From contig JAOIOC010000005.1 in assembly GCA_028140145.1 (NCBI GenBank), forward strand, positions 19,433 through 83,432: a DNA stretch of 64,000 bases, in the 5' to 3' direction. The number at the start of each line of letters is the position of its first letter. Position 1 is the first letter of the stretch. A program made the position numbers and the translations under genes. The notes below the pieces were generated by a model. That model did not search any database, was not told the origin of the DNA, and saw only the letters and a list, made by a program, of their open reading frames with translations. This document shows positions 18,189 through 28,042 of the stretch, piece by piece. This DNA comes from SAR86 cluster bacterium (GTDB taxonomy: Bacteria; Pseudomonadota; Gammaproteobacteria; Magnimaribacterales; AG-339-G14).

Positions 18189-18634
18189 TAATCCTCCCTT
18201 AGTAGATAATTTTTTGCTGCTTGAAAGGCCATTAAATAACTTTGCTTTCCAAATCCTGAAACCACTCCCAAAGAAATGTCTGAAAAATATGACTTTTCTC
18301 TGAATTCTTCTCTGCCATAAATGTTAGATAAATGTATTTCAATCAAAGGAATATTTACACCAAGTATCGCATCCCTCAAAGATATGCTTGAGTGGGTGAA
18401 GGCGCCTGGATTGAATAGAATAATTTTTACTCCATTAGATTTAGCATTATGAATCTTGTCAACTAACTCATGCTCAGCATTACTTTGAAAGCATTCGGTA
18501 TCAATATTGTTCTCTTTGCCTAGCTTTTCTATTGTTTTTTCAATATCTTCAAGAGAAAAATCTCCGTAAATATCTGGCTCTCTTTCACCTAAAAGATTCA
18601 AATTTGGCCCATTTAAAAGCAAGATCGAAGACAT
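18188..18634 (-). CDS. aroQ: 3-dehydroquinate dehydratase, type II (AroQ)
   Basis: AroQ dehydrates 3-dehydroquinate to 3-dehydroshikimate in aromatic amino acid synthesis. The 148-residue type II enzyme has the signature [19 protein letters not shown], followed by the conserved [17 protein letters not shown] and the active-site [19 protein letters not shown]. Size and motifs fit the dodecameric family. It precedes accB with a one-base overlap, the familiar aroQ-accB-accC order. Confidence 0.97.
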   Translation of the reverse strand: MSSILLLNGPNLNLLGEREPDIYGDFSLEDIEKTIEKLGKENNIDTECFQSNAEHELVDKIHNAKSNGVKIILFNPGAFTHSSISLRDAILGVNIPLIEIHLSNIYGREEFREKSYFSDISLGVVSGFGKQSYLMAFQAAKNYLLRED

Positions 18635-18644
18635 TGAGCGAATT

Positions 18645-19085
18645 TTAAAGTATTTTTTTAGAAATTAAACGATTTTCTTTGAATAATAGATCTATTTTGT
18701 TATTTTTTTCTGGATAGCAATATTTTCCTTGATAGCATCCCAAATAGTTTAATTTGAATGACAAGATGCCGTCCTTTAGATTTGGGAGATTAAAGAAAAT
18801 ATTATTAATGAAGACTTCAGACTCTCCAAAAAACTCATCTTTTAAAACTAATGACTCTGTTTCTACCTTTAAATTTTTATTTTCCGGAGAGACTGTGAAG
18901 TTTAGCTTATCGGAATAAACGTAAACATTTTGATGTAATTCCAAATCTATCAAAACATGATCATCAAAAGAATTTATAGTGATAGTATATGCCTCCTCAG
19001 GAGATACGAATTGATCACTCGTTTCAATAAACAAGAAACTATTGCTTGAAAAGATAGCTGAAACAAAAAGTAAAAATAAATTCAT
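18645..19085 (-). CDS. Stand-alone DsbD alpha (N-terminal) domain protein
   Basis: I use the ATG at 19085, not the ORF-track start at 19235, because a signal peptide begins there ([19 protein letters not shown]). That gives 146 residues. The mature part matches the periplasmic N-terminal domain of DsbD: EAYTITINSFDDHVLIDLELHQNVYVYSDKLNF, and near the end LNYLGCYQGKYCYPEKN. The last string has two cysteines spaced five apart, as in the E. coli DsbD alpha redox pair (GCADAGFCYP). The membrane and thioredoxin domains of DsbD are absent. Full-length dsbD often precedes aroQ-accB-accC in relatives, so this looks like a cut-down dsbD. The start codon interlocks with that of the divergent ABC ATPase gene. 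Confidence 0.72.
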   Translation of the reverse strand: MNLFLLFVSAIFSSNSFLFIETSDQFVSPEEAYTITINSFDDHVLIDLELHQNVYVYSDKLNFTVSPENKNLKVETESLVLKDEFFGESEVFINNIFFNLPNLKDGILSFKLNYLGCYQGKYCYPEKNNKIDLLFKENRLISKKIL

Positions 19086-20679
19086 GAATAATTTTGGTGA
19101 ACCAATTTTGAAAGTTAACAACCTTAATGTTGAATTTGCAAATGAATTTTCAACTTTTAAGGCTGTAAATAATTTAAATTTCAACCTCTCTGAAAAAGAG
19201 ACTTTAGCCGTTGTGGGAGAAAGTGGATCAGGCAAATCAGTTACAGCTTTATCTATAATGCAATTACTTCCTTATCCAATTGCATTTCACAGCAAAGATA
19301 GTTCCATAAACTTTCAAGGTACAGAACTTATAAATCTTCCTAAAAAAGAACTTGAGAATATCAGAGGTAAAAGAATATCAATGATATTCCAGGAGCCAAT
19401 GACTTCATTGAATCCCTTCATAAAGGTAGGTAAGCAAATTATGGAGTCTATTCAAGTCCATAATAAGAAATCTAATAAAGAGGCACAAGAAAAAGCCATA
19501 GACCTATTAAGGAAAGTTGAAATACCAAACCCAGAGCAAAAATTTTCTTCATTTCCTCATCAGCTCTCTGGAGGACAAAGACAAAGGGTGATGATCGCAA
19601 TGGCATTGTCAAACAATCCTGAAATATTGATTGCAGACGAACCAACAACAGCCTTGGATGTGACTGTCGAAAAAGAACTCTTAATTCTTTTAAATAAATT
19701 AAAAGAAGAGGAAAACCTCAGCATAATATTCATTACGCATGATTTAAATGTTGTCAAAAGATTCGCAGATAAGGTTCTAGTGATGAATCAGGGTAATGTG
19801 ATCGAAAGAGGAACTACTGAAGAAATTTTTTCATATCCAAAAGATTCTTATACAAAAAGGCTGATAGAGTCCATTCCTGAGCCTAAAGATATTAAAAGTG
19901 TTTCAGATTCCAGAATTCTAGAATGCGAAAAATTAAATGTAAGCTACCAAGTAAGAGAAGCTTCTCTTTTCCAAAAGGAAGAAAGATTTGATGCAGTCAA
20001 AGAAGTCTCATTCTCTTTATCAGCTAATTCAACTCTTGGAATTGTTGGAGAATCAGGATCAGGAAAATCTACTATTCTAAAAGCAATTCTTGGCATAGAA
20101 GAGTATTCAGGAAAAATTATCTTTGAAAATGAAATATTAAAGAAAGATAAGCTAACTGATTTGAGGAAGAAGTGTCAGGTTGTCTTTCAAGATCCCTTTA
20201 GTTCTCTCTCTCCCAGAATGAGGGTGGAAGAGATCATCAAAGAGGGTTTGGATATTCATTTTAAGCAATTGAGCAAACAAGAAAAAAAACAACGCATCAT
20301 GGAATCAATAAATGACGTTCATTTGGATCCATCATGCCTTGAAAAGTTTCCACATGAATTTTCTGGAGGCCAAAGACAGAGAATTGCAATAGCAAGGGCA
20401 TTGATTACAAATCCTAAATTGATCTTGCTCGATGAGCCAACTTCAGCATTAGATGTTTCAATTCAAAAGGAGATACTTTTGCTCTTGAAGGATTTGCAAA
20501 ATTCCAAAAATATAAGCTATGTTCTGATTAGTCATGATTTAAGAGTAATCAGATCAATGTCAGATAGAGTTTTAGTCATGAAAAAGGGCACAATAGTTGA
20601 ATCTGGTCCAACTGATCAGATATTTGATACACCTCAAGATGAATATACAATCAATCTTATAAATGCTGCTTATAATTAA
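19084..20679 (+). CDS. Double ATP-binding ABC transporter ATPase (oligopeptide/YejF-like)
   Basis: The likely start is the ATG at 19084; the track start at 19042 would lie inside the divergent gene. The 531-residue protein is two fused ABC ATPase domains, each with Walker A (GESGSGKSV near residue 43, GESGSGKST near residue 325), a signature (SGGQRQRV and SGGQRQRI), Walker B (ILIADEP, LILLDEP) and H-loops. This fused arrangement is typical of YejF and related dipeptide/oligopeptide or microcin-type importers. Permease and binding-protein genes are not adjacent, so it must work with products encoded elsewhere. It is followed by ilvD after five bases. Confidence 0.9.
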   Translation: MNNFGEPILKVNNLNVEFANEFSTFKAVNNLNFNLSEKETLAVVGESGSGKSVTALSIMQLLPYPIAFHSKDSSINFQGTELINLPKKELENIRGKRISMIFQEPMTSLNPFIKVGKQIMESIQVHNKKSNKEAQEKAIDLLRKVEIPNPEQKFSSFPHQLSGGQRQRVMIAMALSNNPEILIADEPTTALDVTVEKELLILLNKLKEEENLSIIFITHDLNVVKRFADKVLVMNQGNVIERGTTEEIFSYPKDSYTKRLIESIPEPKDIKSVSDSRILECEKLNVSYQVREASLFQKEERFDAVKEVSFSLSANSTLGIVGESGSGKSTILKAILGIEEYSGKIIFENEILKKDKLTDLRKKCQVVFQDPFSSLSPRMRVEEIIKEGLDIHFKQLSKQEKKQRIMESINDVHLDPSCLEKFPHEFSGGQRQRIAIARALITNPKLILLDEPTSALDVSIQKEILLLLKDLQNSKNISYVLISHDLRVIRSMSDRVLVMKKGTIVESGPTDQIFDTPQDEYTINLINAAYN

Positions 20680-20684
20680 AATTA

Positions 20685-22355
20685 ATGTCTAAAAAAAGAA
20701 AATATTCATCCTCTCTGGTTGATGGAATTGATCAAGCTGGTGCTCGGTCAATGCTTAGGCCAACAGGTTTTTCAGATGAGGATTTTAAAAAACCACAAGT
20801 CGGTATTGCTTCAACTTGGTCAAATGTGACTCCTTGTAACATGCACATCAATGAATTAGCACAAACCATATGTAGCTCTGTTGATGATGCAGGGCTCAAA
20901 TCAGTTCTTTTCAATACAATCACAATTTCTGATGGTATTTCAATGGGTACTCTTGGCATGAGATATTCGTTGGTTTCTAGAGAGGTCATTGCAGATTCAA
21001 TTGAAACTGTTGTTGGGTGCCAGTCATTTGATTCCGTTGTAGCAATAGGTGGATGCGATAAAAATATGCCAGGTTGTATGATGGGATTGATAAGGTTGGA
21101 TAGACCAAGTCTATTTGTTTACGGTGGTTCTATCAAGCCTGGGAAGGATCATACTGATTTTGCCACTGTTCTTGAAAAGGTTGGCGCATATTCTCAACAT
21201 CAAATAAGTGAAGAGGAGCTAATAGCAATTGAGAAAAATGCACTCCCTGGACCTGGTTCATGCGGAGGAATGTACACTGCAAACACTATGGCATCAGCAA
21301 TTGAAGCCTTAGGAATGAGTTTGCCTGGAAGTAGCTCACAAGATGCAATCTCTCAGGAGAAGAAAAATGATTGCCTGGCTGTAGGTCAAGCTATCGATTA
21401 CTTATTAGAAAAGGATATTAAACCTAGCGATATTCTAACCAAGAGCGCTTTTGAAAATTCTATTAAAGTAGTTATTGCACTAGGCGGCTCTACTAATGCA
21501 GTCCTTCACCTCCTAGCAATGGCAAAATCAGCAAATGTTGATTTAAATTTAGACGACTTTACCAGGATAGGGAAAAATACACCTGTTTTATCTGACATCA
21601 GGCCTTCTGGTTACTATTTAATGAGTGATCTGAATGAACAGGGCGGTATTCAACCCTTAATGAAAATGATGCTTAATGATAGATTGCTGGATGGAAGTTG
21701 TATGACTGTTTCAGGAAAAACTTTAGAAGAAAATCTTAAAGACATAGAACCCTATAAAGACGATCAAAAAATTATTGCTCAAATTAGTAAACCTATAAAA
21801 AAAGAAAGTCATATTAGAATTTTGAAAGGTAATCTAGCTCCTCAAGGAGCTGTAGCTAAAATAACTGGGAAAGAAGGACTGTCTTTTTCTGGTCCTGCAA
21901 TAATTTTTGAATCTGAAGAAGAGGCAGTTGAAGCAATTTTCAAGAATACCATTCAAGAAGGTTCGGTAATTGTTATCAGATATGAAGGTCCTGTAGGAGG
22001 CCCAGGCATGCGTGAAATGCTAAAACCGACTGCGGCAATCATGGGAGCTGGACTAGGAGATAAAGTTGCTCTAATTACTGATGGAAGGTTCTCAGGTGGA
22101 TCTCATGGTTTTGTAGTTGGGCATATTACCCCTGAAGCTGCGAATGGAGGTCCTATTGGACTCTTACAGAATGGAGATTTAATCACTATAGATGCAAAAA
22201 AAGATCAAATAAACATTGATATCTCAGAAGAACAGTTAGCAGATAGAAAGAAAAACTGGCAATCTTTAAAAGAACCTCCCAGCAGAGGAGTGTTAGCTAA
22301 ATACGCCAGATCAGTGTCTTCAGCTTCCGAGGGCGCTGTAACAGACGATTTTTAA
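20685..22355 (+). CDS. ilvD: Dihydroxy-acid dehydratase (IlvD)
   Basis: IlvD dehydrates dihydroxy acids to the 2-keto acids of valine and isoleucine synthesis. The 556-residue protein has the family's iron-sulfur cysteines in [13 protein letters not shown] and [15 protein letters not shown], and the third near STPCNMH ([11 protein letters not shown]). [11 protein letters not shown] and [21 protein letters not shown] are diagnostic. Length and spacing resemble the shorter [2Fe-2S] type; that subtype is inference. The ilvBHC cluster is about 10 kb away in the same orientation. Confidence 0.96.
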   Translation: MSKKRKYSSSLVDGIDQAGARSMLRPTGFSDEDFKKPQVGIASTWSNVTPCNMHINELAQTICSSVDDAGLKSVLFNTITISDGISMGTLGMRYSLVSREVIADSIETVVGCQSFDSVVAIGGCDKNMPGCMMGLIRLDRPSLFVYGGSIKPGKDHTDFATVLEKVGAYSQHQISEEELIAIEKNALPGPGSCGGMYTANTMASAIEALGMSLPGSSSQDAISQEKKNDCLAVGQAIDYLLEKDIKPSDILTKSAFENSIKVVIALGGSTNAVLHLLAMAKSANVDLNLDDFTRIGKNTPVLSDIRPSGYYLMSDLNEQGGIQPLMKMMLNDRLLDGSCMTVSGKTLEENLKDIEPYKDDQKIIAQISKPIKKESHIRILKGNLAPQGAVAKITGKEGLSFSGPAIIFESEEEAVEAIFKNTIQEGSVIVIRYEGPVGGPGMREMLKPTAAIMGAGLGDKVALITDGRFSGGSHGFVVGHITPEAANGGPIGLLQNGDLITIDAKKDQINIDISEEQLADRKKNWQSLKEPPSRGVLAKYARSVSSASEGAVTDDF

Positions 22356-22356
22356 T

Positions 22357-22386
22357 TTGCATTTTTAAAATTTAACCTAATATAAA
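22357..22386 (+). promoter_or_regulatory. Candidate trxA promoter
   Basis: TTGCAT, an 18-base spacer and TATAAA lie just before trxA; an overlapping TAATAT at 22378 is a second -10 choice. Either puts the 5' end at or within a few bases of the ATG at 22391, so the mRNA would be leaderless or nearly so. Confidence 0.4.
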
Positions 22387-22390
22387 AATC

Positions 22391-22711
22391 ATGAGCAAAA
22401 CTATAGAACTAAATAAAGAAAACTTCACAGAAACGGTTGGTTCAAATAAACCTGTTTTAGTCGATTATTGGGCAGAATGGTGTGGTCCATGCAAAATGGT
22501 AGCTCCAATACTTGAAGAAGTTGCTTCAGATATGTCAGATAAGCTGACGGTTGGAAAAGTTGACGTGGATGAAAATCAAGAATTAGCAGCCCAATTAAAC
22601 ATAATGAGCATTCCTACGTTAGTACTATTTAAAGATGGAGAGGTGGTTGATCAGGCGATAGGTGCTTTATCAAAGTCTCAGCTTCTATCCTTTTTGGAAC
22701 AACACCTATAA
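22391..22711 (+). CDS. trxA: Thioredoxin 1
   Basis: This is a cytoplasmic disulfide reductase of 106 residues, close to the E. coli size. It has the active site WAEWCGPCKM at residues 27-36, the buried Asp region (VDYWAEW), KVDVDENQELAAQ, and the cis-proline loop IMSIPTLVLFKDGE. It stands before rho, the order also known in E. coli. No thioredoxin reductase gene is present in the window. Confidence 0.97.
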   Translation: MSKTIELNKENFTETVGSNKPVLVDYWAEWCGPCKMVAPILEEVASDMSDKLTVGKVDVDENQELAAQLNIMSIPTLVLFKDGEVVDQAIGALSKSQLLSFLEQHL

Positions 22712-22735
22712 ATTTTACCTAGACTAGGGCTAACT

Positions 22736-22758
22736 AAGGTGTTAAATTTATTCACCTT
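22736..22758 (+). terminator. Hairpin between trxA and rho
   Basis: AAGGTG and CACCTT form a six-pair stem around an 11-base loop in the trxA-rho gap. No good T-run follows, so it could be a weak terminator, an mRNA end-protecting hairpin, or part of a rho leader. Rho autoregulates in its leader in E. coli, but I see no specific match to that. Confidence 0.35.
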
Positions 22759-22795
22759 GTCTTAGACAATCTTTAATTAAATCCCAAAATTTGTT

Positions 22796-24058
22796 ATGCA
22801 TTTAGGCGAATTAAAAGCCAAGCCCGTAGAAGAATTGCTCAGTCTTGCTGAGGACATGGGTATTGAAAATTTAGCCCGCTCAAAAAAACAAGATGTTATT
22901 TTTGGAATTCTCAAATCTCATTCTGGAAAAGGTGAAGATATTGAGGGCGAGGGAGTTCTTGAAATTTTAAATGATGGGTTTGGATTTTTGAGATCACCGT
23001 CGTCTTCTTATTTAGCAGGTGCTGACGACATATATGTTTCACCAAGCCAAATAAGAAGATTTGGACTCAAAACAGGTGATTCTATATCTGGAAAAATAAG
23101 ACCACCAAAAGAGGGCGAGAGATATTTTGCCTTGCTGAAGATTGATGAGATCAACTTTAATGCACCAGAGCAAACGAAATCAAAAGTTGCATTTGAAAAC
23201 TTAACACCTTTGTTTCCTGAAGAAAGAATCGTGATGGAGGCAGGAAATGGAACAACTGAAGACTTATCAGCAAGAATAATTGATCTAACTGCCCCAACAG
23301 GTAAGGGTCAGAGAGGACTTATCGTTTCTCCACCCAAAGCAGGAAAAACTCTTCTTCTTCAAACCATCGCTCATTCAATTGAAAGGAATAGCCCTGACAG
23401 CAAGCTCATGGTTCTTTTAGTTGATGAAAGACCTGAAGAGGTTACTGACATGAAACGTTCTGTTCGAGGGGAAGTAATCGCTTCTACCTTTGACGAACCT
23501 CCATCAAGACATGTTCAAGTAGCTGAGATGGTAATTGCCAAAGCCAGAAGACTTGTTGAAACAAAAAATGATGTCATTATTTTGTTAGATTCAATCACTC
23601 GTTTGGCAAGAGCTTATAACTCTACTCAAGCAGCTTCTGGGAAAATATTAACAGGTGGTGTTGACGCTAATGCCCTTGAAAAACCAAAAAGATTTTTTGG
23701 TGCTGCCAGAAATATTGAAGGTGGAGGAAGTCTCACCATTATTGCCACAGCGCTCATTGACACTGGATCGAGAATGGACGAAGTAATTTACGAAGAATTT
23801 AAAGGTACTGGAAATCAAGAAATTCATCTTGATAGAGCAATTGCTGAAAGGAGAGTCTTTCCAGCTATCAACATAAGACGTTCAGGCACAAGAAGAGAAG
23901 AGCTCATAACCGATGATGCCGAACTTCAACGAATAAATATTCTAAGAAAGCTTCTCAATGATATGGAAGATGTCGATGCAACTGAATGGCTGATAGACAA
24001 ACTTGGAAAACACAAGACAAACAATGAATTCTTCAGTTCAATGAAGAAAGGAAAATAA
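22796..24058 (+). CDS. rho: Transcription termination factor Rho
   Basis: Rho is the hexameric RNA helicase that ends transcription at C-rich untranslated RNA. The 420-residue protein matches E. coli Rho in length. It has the N-terminal helical domain ([38 protein letters not shown]), the RNA-binding cold-shock-like domain ([16 protein letters not shown]) and Walker [24 protein letters not shown] and the Q/R-loop region follow. Its stop directly abuts the stop of convergent rsmD. Confidence 0.98.
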   Translation: MHLGELKAKPVEELLSLAEDMGIENLARSKKQDVIFGILKSHSGKGEDIEGEGVLEILNDGFGFLRSPSSSYLAGADDIYVSPSQIRRFGLKTGDSISGKIRPPKEGERYFALLKIDEINFNAPEQTKSKVAFENLTPLFPEERIVMEAGNGTTEDLSARIIDLTAPTGKGQRGLIVSPPKAGKTLLLQTIAHSIERNSPDSKLMVLLVDERPEEVTDMKRSVRGEVIASTFDEPPSRHVQVAEMVIAKARRLVETKNDVIILLDSITRLARAYNSTQAASGKILTGGVDANALEKPKRFFGAARNIEGGGSLTIIATALIDTGSRMDEVIYEEFKGTGNQEIHLDRAIAERRVFPAINIRRSGTRREELITDDAELQRINILRKLLNDMEDVDATEWLIDKLGKHKTNNEFFSSMKKGK

Positions 24059-24628
24059 CTATTTTTCTTTGAGAAGCAGATATTTCTTCCTGCCAGAGTT
24101 AGTCTCTTTTATAACCTCCCAATTATTTTCTAAAAACCTTAAGTCTAGATCTTTTTCTACTTCAAGATAAATATTTCCAGATTTAGCAAGAAGAGATTTT
24201 GTTTTAATTTTTAAAAGAACTTTTTCAGCAAGTTGTTCATAGAATGGAGGATCAACAAAAATTAGATCAAATTCATCATTTGCTTCATCTAACCAAGTAA
24301 GGACATCCTTATTATTTATAGATATATCCTCAAAAGCATCTAGCTTTTTGAGATAGCCTTTCAATTTGTCAAAGTGCTCAAAATTTTTTTCTACAAATGT
24401 AACTTTTTGAGCTCCTCTAGACAATGATTCCAATCCTAAAGAACCTGTCCCAGAAAATAAATCAAGACAAGTCTTCCGATCAATGACCTGTCCAAGCCAA
24501 TTAAATAATGTTTCCCTGAGTCTATCTGGAGTTGGTCTAAGATCATTAGAAGGTGAGAATTCGAATTTTCTTCCTTTGTATTTTCCACTGATTATTCTAA
24601 ATGAACCTTTATTTGCTTTATTGCTCAT
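24059..24628 (-). CDS. rsmD: 16S rRNA (guanine-966-N2)-methyltransferase RsmD
   Basis: RsmD methylates G966 of 16S rRNA. The 189-residue protein has FRIISGKYKGRKFEF, the substrate motif RPTPDRLRETLFNWLG, the SAM motif DLFSGTGSLGLESLSRGA and the catalytic FDLIFVDPPFYE. Length is typical. In many gammaproteobacteria it neighbours ftsY or coaD; here it stands alone, divergent from the flavin reductase gene and tail-to-tail with rho with no spacer. Confidence 0.95.
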   Translation of the reverse strand: MSNKANKGSFRIISGKYKGRKFEFSPSNDLRPTPDRLRETLFNWLGQVIDRKTCLDLFSGTGSLGLESLSRGAQKVTFVEKNFEHFDKLKGYLKKLDAFEDISINNKDVLTWLDEANDEFDLIFVDPPFYEQLAEKVLLKIKTKSLLAKSGNIYLEVEKDLDLRFLENNWEVIKETNSGRKKYLLLKEK

Positions 24629-24666
24629 AATTTTCTTTTATAATTCTCTTTTCTAATCACTTATCA

Positions 24667-25125
24667 ATGCAAGATATATTTCTAAATATTTTAAGAACGC
24701 AAGCTCAAACTGTATATGTAATTTCTTCAGGAAATTCAGATTCGAAAGAGGCAATGACAGTTTCTTCAGTAGCATCGTTATCAGCTGATCCACCAAGGAT
24801 GCTAGTTTGCATTAATAAATCTGCTGCCATGCATGATTTTTTAAAAACAACTCAATCTTTTTGTCTTAATTTATTAAGCAATGGACAAAAACATGTAGCT
24901 GATATTTGTAGCAACTCAGAGAAAATAAATGAAAGATTTTCAAATGATTCTTGGCTTAATAAGCAAGAGACACCATATTTAGAAAATGCTCAATCAAACC
25001 TCTTCTGTAATTTAAAAGAAATTATGGAAGACACAACTCACTCAATCTTCGTTGGCGAGGTTCAAGATTTAATTCATAATGACGCTTTAAAACCCTTGGT
25101 ATATCAAGAAGGAAAATATGTTTAA
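24667..25125 (+). CDS. Flavin reductase domain protein
   Basis: This 152-residue protein resembles the FMN-binding flavin reductase family (HpaC/ActVB type), which reduce free flavin with NAD(P)H to supply a partner monooxygenase. Supporting strings are the early Thr/Ser-rich EAMTVSSVASLSADPPRMLVCINKSAAMHDFL and FCLNLLSNGQKHVADICS, standard for this split-barrel fold. No partner monooxygenase is beside it. A TATAAT at 24639-24644 sits 22 bases before the ATG. The DUF4399 gene overlaps its end by eight bases. Confidence 0.8.
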   Translation: MQDIFLNILRTQAQTVYVISSGNSDSKEAMTVSSVASLSADPPRMLVCINKSAAMHDFLKTTQSFCLNLLSNGQKHVADICSNSEKINERFSNDSWLNKQETPYLENAQSNLFCNLKEIMEDTTHSIFVGEVQDLIHNDALKPLVYQEGKYV

Positions 25126-25516
25126 GTTTCTTTATCTTTTAATTTTTGTTTTATGCTCAAACCTGGCATTTTCAGGCGAGAATAAACTTTATTTTATTGA
25201 GCCTAAAGATGGTGCAACTCTAAATGGGCCTGTAAAAATAGTTTTTGGGTTATCTGGAATGGGAGTGGCTCCAGCTGGAATAGATTTTCCTAATACTGGG
25301 CATCATCATCTTCTTGTAGATTTAGAAGATTTGCCTGACCTTTCGAAACCTATCCCCGCTAATAAAAATCATATTCATTTTGGCAAAGGTCAAACTGAAG
25401 CAATCCTTGAATTACCTAAAGGAAAGAGAACCTTGCAACTGTTAATGGGCAACTATCTTCACATTCCACACAAAGAGCCATTAATTTCAGATAAAATTAC
25501 AATCTTTATTAAGTAA
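25118..25516 (+). CDS. DUF4399 secreted protein
   Basis: The 132-residue protein has a signal peptide (FKFLYLLIFVLCSNLAFSGE) and one small domain with the DUF4399 pattern. That pattern is FIEPKDGATLNGPVKIVFGLSGMGVAPAG, the His-rich TGHHHLLVDL, NHIHFGKGQTE and the C-terminal LLMGNYLHIPHKEPLIS. The conserved histidines suggest metal binding, but no activity is known to me. It is tucked between the flavin reductase and the first DUF5916 protein, 18 bases upstream of the latter, suggesting one transcript. Confidence 0.8.
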   Translation: MFKFLYLLIFVLCSNLAFSGENKLYFIEPKDGATLNGPVKIVFGLSGMGVAPAGIDFPNTGHHHLLVDLEDLPDLSKPIPANKNHIHFGKGQTEAILELPKGKRTLQLLMGNYLHIPHKEPLISDKITIFIK

Positions 25517-25534
25517 ATTTCCTTATAAACTCTA

Positions 25535-27883
25535 TTGATTTACCAAATCTTAAAATTTAAGAAAAAATTATTTATTTTTTTCTGCTTACTCACTTTATCT
25601 AACTTTTCAGTAAGTGAAATTTTCATAGATGGAATTCTTGATGAAGAGCAATGGAGCTCAGCTAAACTCATTGATGACCTTGTAATCGTTCAGCCAAATA
25701 CCTTAGAGAAATCAAAATACAAAACCGAGGTTTTATATTTTGCCAACGAAAAAGGAATTTATTTTGGTTTTAAAAATTTTAAACCTCCAGAAAGACAAAC
25801 GCCGATTCAACATAAGCGGGATGCATGGATGGCAGACGGAGATAGAAATTTCATCATCATTGATTTTGTTGGTAATGGTAACAATGGATACTCTTTTGGA
25901 ACTTCTTTAGGAGATTCGGTTGGCGACGGCACTGTATCAAATGAGAATCAGTTCAATCAGGATTGGGATGGGGTGTGGTTTGTCAAAACCAGTCAAGATG
26001 GCGAAGCTTGGTACTCTGAATTCTTGATACCTTGGGATGTAGCACCTATTAGTTCTTCTACCGAAGATGAACTAGAAATAAAAATTAGAATAAATACTTT
26101 CGATTTTCTCAGTAATGAATGGTCAAGTTTTCCTGCTATTTGGAGCACCGATTCAGCCTTTTTATCAAAATTTGAACCTATAAGAATTAAGAATTATGCC
26201 CGTGATGCTCAAAGTGATGCTGACTTCTACCCATACATTTCAATTTCACAAGAGCAAGTTACAGACGAGCAAATAAATAAAATAGGTGGAGAAATATTTT
26301 GGTCGATAGATGCTGAAAAGAGATTAGATGTAACTATAAATCCTGATTTTGGCCAAGTAGAAAGCGATGATGTTATTGTTAATTTTGATTCAACAGAGAC
26401 TTATTATGAAGATAGGAGGCCGTTCTTCACTGAAAATCAAAACTTATTTCAAATAACTGGCTGGAGAACTTATCTAATAAATACAAGAAGAATTGGAGCA
26501 GCACCAGATTATGATTGTAATCAGCTTAGCGAACGATTAGTTGAAAAATGTCTTCAAGATAATTCATCTACAAGCGATATTGACCTTGCTCTAAGATATA
26601 CCCAATCAGGAGCACTTAACGAGTTTGGTATCTTCTCTGCTTTTGAAAGAGGAACGGATATTTATAAAGGAAGAAATTTCCAAGCTATTCGCTACAGAAG
26701 AAATTTTAATGCAGGGAAGGTAGGCTATCTTCTAACTTATGCAGATAAACCAAACATTTCAAGGAGCGCTCAAGTACACACTTTTGATTACGAATATTTT
26801 ATTAATCAAGATACTCGTTTTTTTGGAATGTTAAGTTACTCAGATATTGATGATCCTAATTTATCCAAGAATGGATCTGCAATAAGAGCTCTTATCTCGA
26901 AACAATTTACAAAAAAATTCTCTGGTTTATGGGCTTTCTCATCTTATGGCAAAGGATACGACATTAACGATATGGGTTACAGTGAAATGAAGGAATATAT
27001 GTCAACTGGATGGGTAGCAAACTATAGAGAAGCTGAATTTGCTGAAAACTCTCCTCTCCAAAGTTTGACTGTTGACTCGAACGGTGGATTTAATAAAAGT
27101 GCCTCAGGAATATACGGCGGGTCTTTAGCTAATGTGAGTTTAAGTCTAGATTTTAAGGATTTTTCTTCTGTAAGACTGAGCTGTGAGTGTTTTCTTGATG
27201 CCGGTAAAGATTATATGGAAACGAGAGGTTTCCCAGATGCACCTTATATAAGAAATAAAGGAGGATACACCTTTGCTATTAGCTATGAGGCACCTGAGAC
27301 TCTTGTATTTATTCCCTCAATGAAGGTGGAAAGTAGATCATCAGGATATGAATTTGATGATTCTTTGCTATCGAGAAAAGAGGAAGGTTGGGGTTTTAAT
27401 TTGGGCGCAACTGTAAAACCAACAGATAATCTTAATATTAATTTGGGTCTAATTAGATATGACGAGGATGAAAACTGGAGTAAATTTGAATACGACAACG
27501 TGTTCGGTTACTACCATAAGAAGAAACTCTCATCCTCTTTATCTTTAGGGTATTATGAAAGAAAGCATGAATTAAGAATAAAAGCCCAGTTTTACTCTTT
27601 AACTGCAGAAGATCCCGAAGCTTTCTTTGTATCACCTGAAGGAAAAATGAAGTTCGCTGATGCAAACCTAAATTCATTCGAGTTGAGCCAAATGGCATTT
27701 CAAATCAGGTATAGGTATGAGTTGGCACCTCTATCTCATATATATGTGGTCTACACTAGAGGTGGAGATTATTTCAGCTCTGATATGTCCTCATCATCAT
27801 TTGATAAGCTTTATACAAAAGGATGGGATACAACATACTCGGATCAATTTATTGTAAAAATAAGGTACAGATTTTCATCGTAA
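25535..27883 (+). CDS. CBM9-like/DUF5916 outer-membrane-type protein, copy 1
   Basis: This 782-residue protein begins at a TTG and has a signal peptide (KKKLFIFFCLLTLSNFSVS). An N-terminal carbohydrate-binding family 9-like domain follows (EIFIDGILDEEQWSSAKLID; VLYFANEKGIYFGFKN; DWDGVWFVKTS; FLIPWDVAPI), then the DUF5916 region with NPDFGQVESDDVIVNF and RPFFTENQ. The C-terminal half is rich in alternating aromatic strands and ends YSDQFIVKIRYRFSS, which looks like an outer-membrane beta barrel. CBM9-type domains bind glycans; whether this one does is unknown. It is a tandem paralogue of the next gene. There is no TonB plug domain. Confidence 0.82.
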   Translation: MIYQILKFKKKLFIFFCLLTLSNFSVSEIFIDGILDEEQWSSAKLIDDLVIVQPNTLEKSKYKTEVLYFANEKGIYFGFKNFKPPERQTPIQHKRDAWMADGDRNFIIIDFVGNGNNGYSFGTSLGDSVGDGTVSNENQFNQDWDGVWFVKTSQDGEAWYSEFLIPWDVAPISSSTEDELEIKIRINTFDFLSNEWSSFPAIWSTDSAFLSKFEPIRIKNYARDAQSDADFYPYISISQEQVTDEQINKIGGEIFWSIDAEKRLDVTINPDFGQVESDDVIVNFDSTETYYEDRRPFFTENQNLFQITGWRTYLINTRRIGAAPDYDCNQLSERLVEKCLQDNSSTSDIDLALRYTQSGALNEFGIFSAFERGTDIYKGRNFQAIRYRRNFNAGKVGYLLTYADKPNISRSAQVHTFDYEYFINQDTRFFGMLSYSDIDDPNLSKNGSAIRALISKQFTKKFSGLWAFSSYGKGYDINDMGYSEMKEYMSTGWVANYREAEFAENSPLQSLTVDSNGGFNKSASGIYGGSLANVSLSLDFKDFSSVRLSCECFLDAGKDYMETRGFPDAPYIRNKGGYTFAISYEAPETLVFIPSMKVESRSSGYEFDDSLLSRKEEGWGFNLGATVKPTDNLNINLGLIRYDEDENWSKFEYDNVFGYYHKKKLSSSLSLGYYERKHELRIKAQFYSLTAEDPEAFFVSPEGKMKFADANLNSFELSQMAFQIRYRYELAPLSHIYVVYTRGGDYFSSDMSSSSFDKLYTKGWDTTYSDQFIVKIRYRFSS

Positions 27884-27957
27884 AAATAGTTAATAAACTA
27901 ATCAAAAATATTCATAACTTCCAATAAAAAATATATAAGTTAATCTGACTTCAACAT

Positions 27958-27986
27958 TGATCATATGATTTCAGATAAAATATCAT
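27958..27986 (+). promoter_or_regulatory. Candidate promoter of DUF5916 copy 2
   Basis: TTGATC, a 17-base spacer and TATCAT lie in the 159-base gap between the two paralogues. The predicted start is about 50 bases before the ATG. It suggests the second copy can be expressed on its own. Confidence 0.4.
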
Positions 27987-28042
27987 CTTTGATAGGTTAA
28001 TCTTTTTTCAGATTTACACCAGTGCTATGCAAAGCATTCAAT

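Noticed and set aside
19086-19235. Upstream extension of the DsbD-alpha ORF ([14 protein letters not shown]...)
   Set aside because: It is antisense to the ABC ATPase coding region and precedes a clear signal peptide start.
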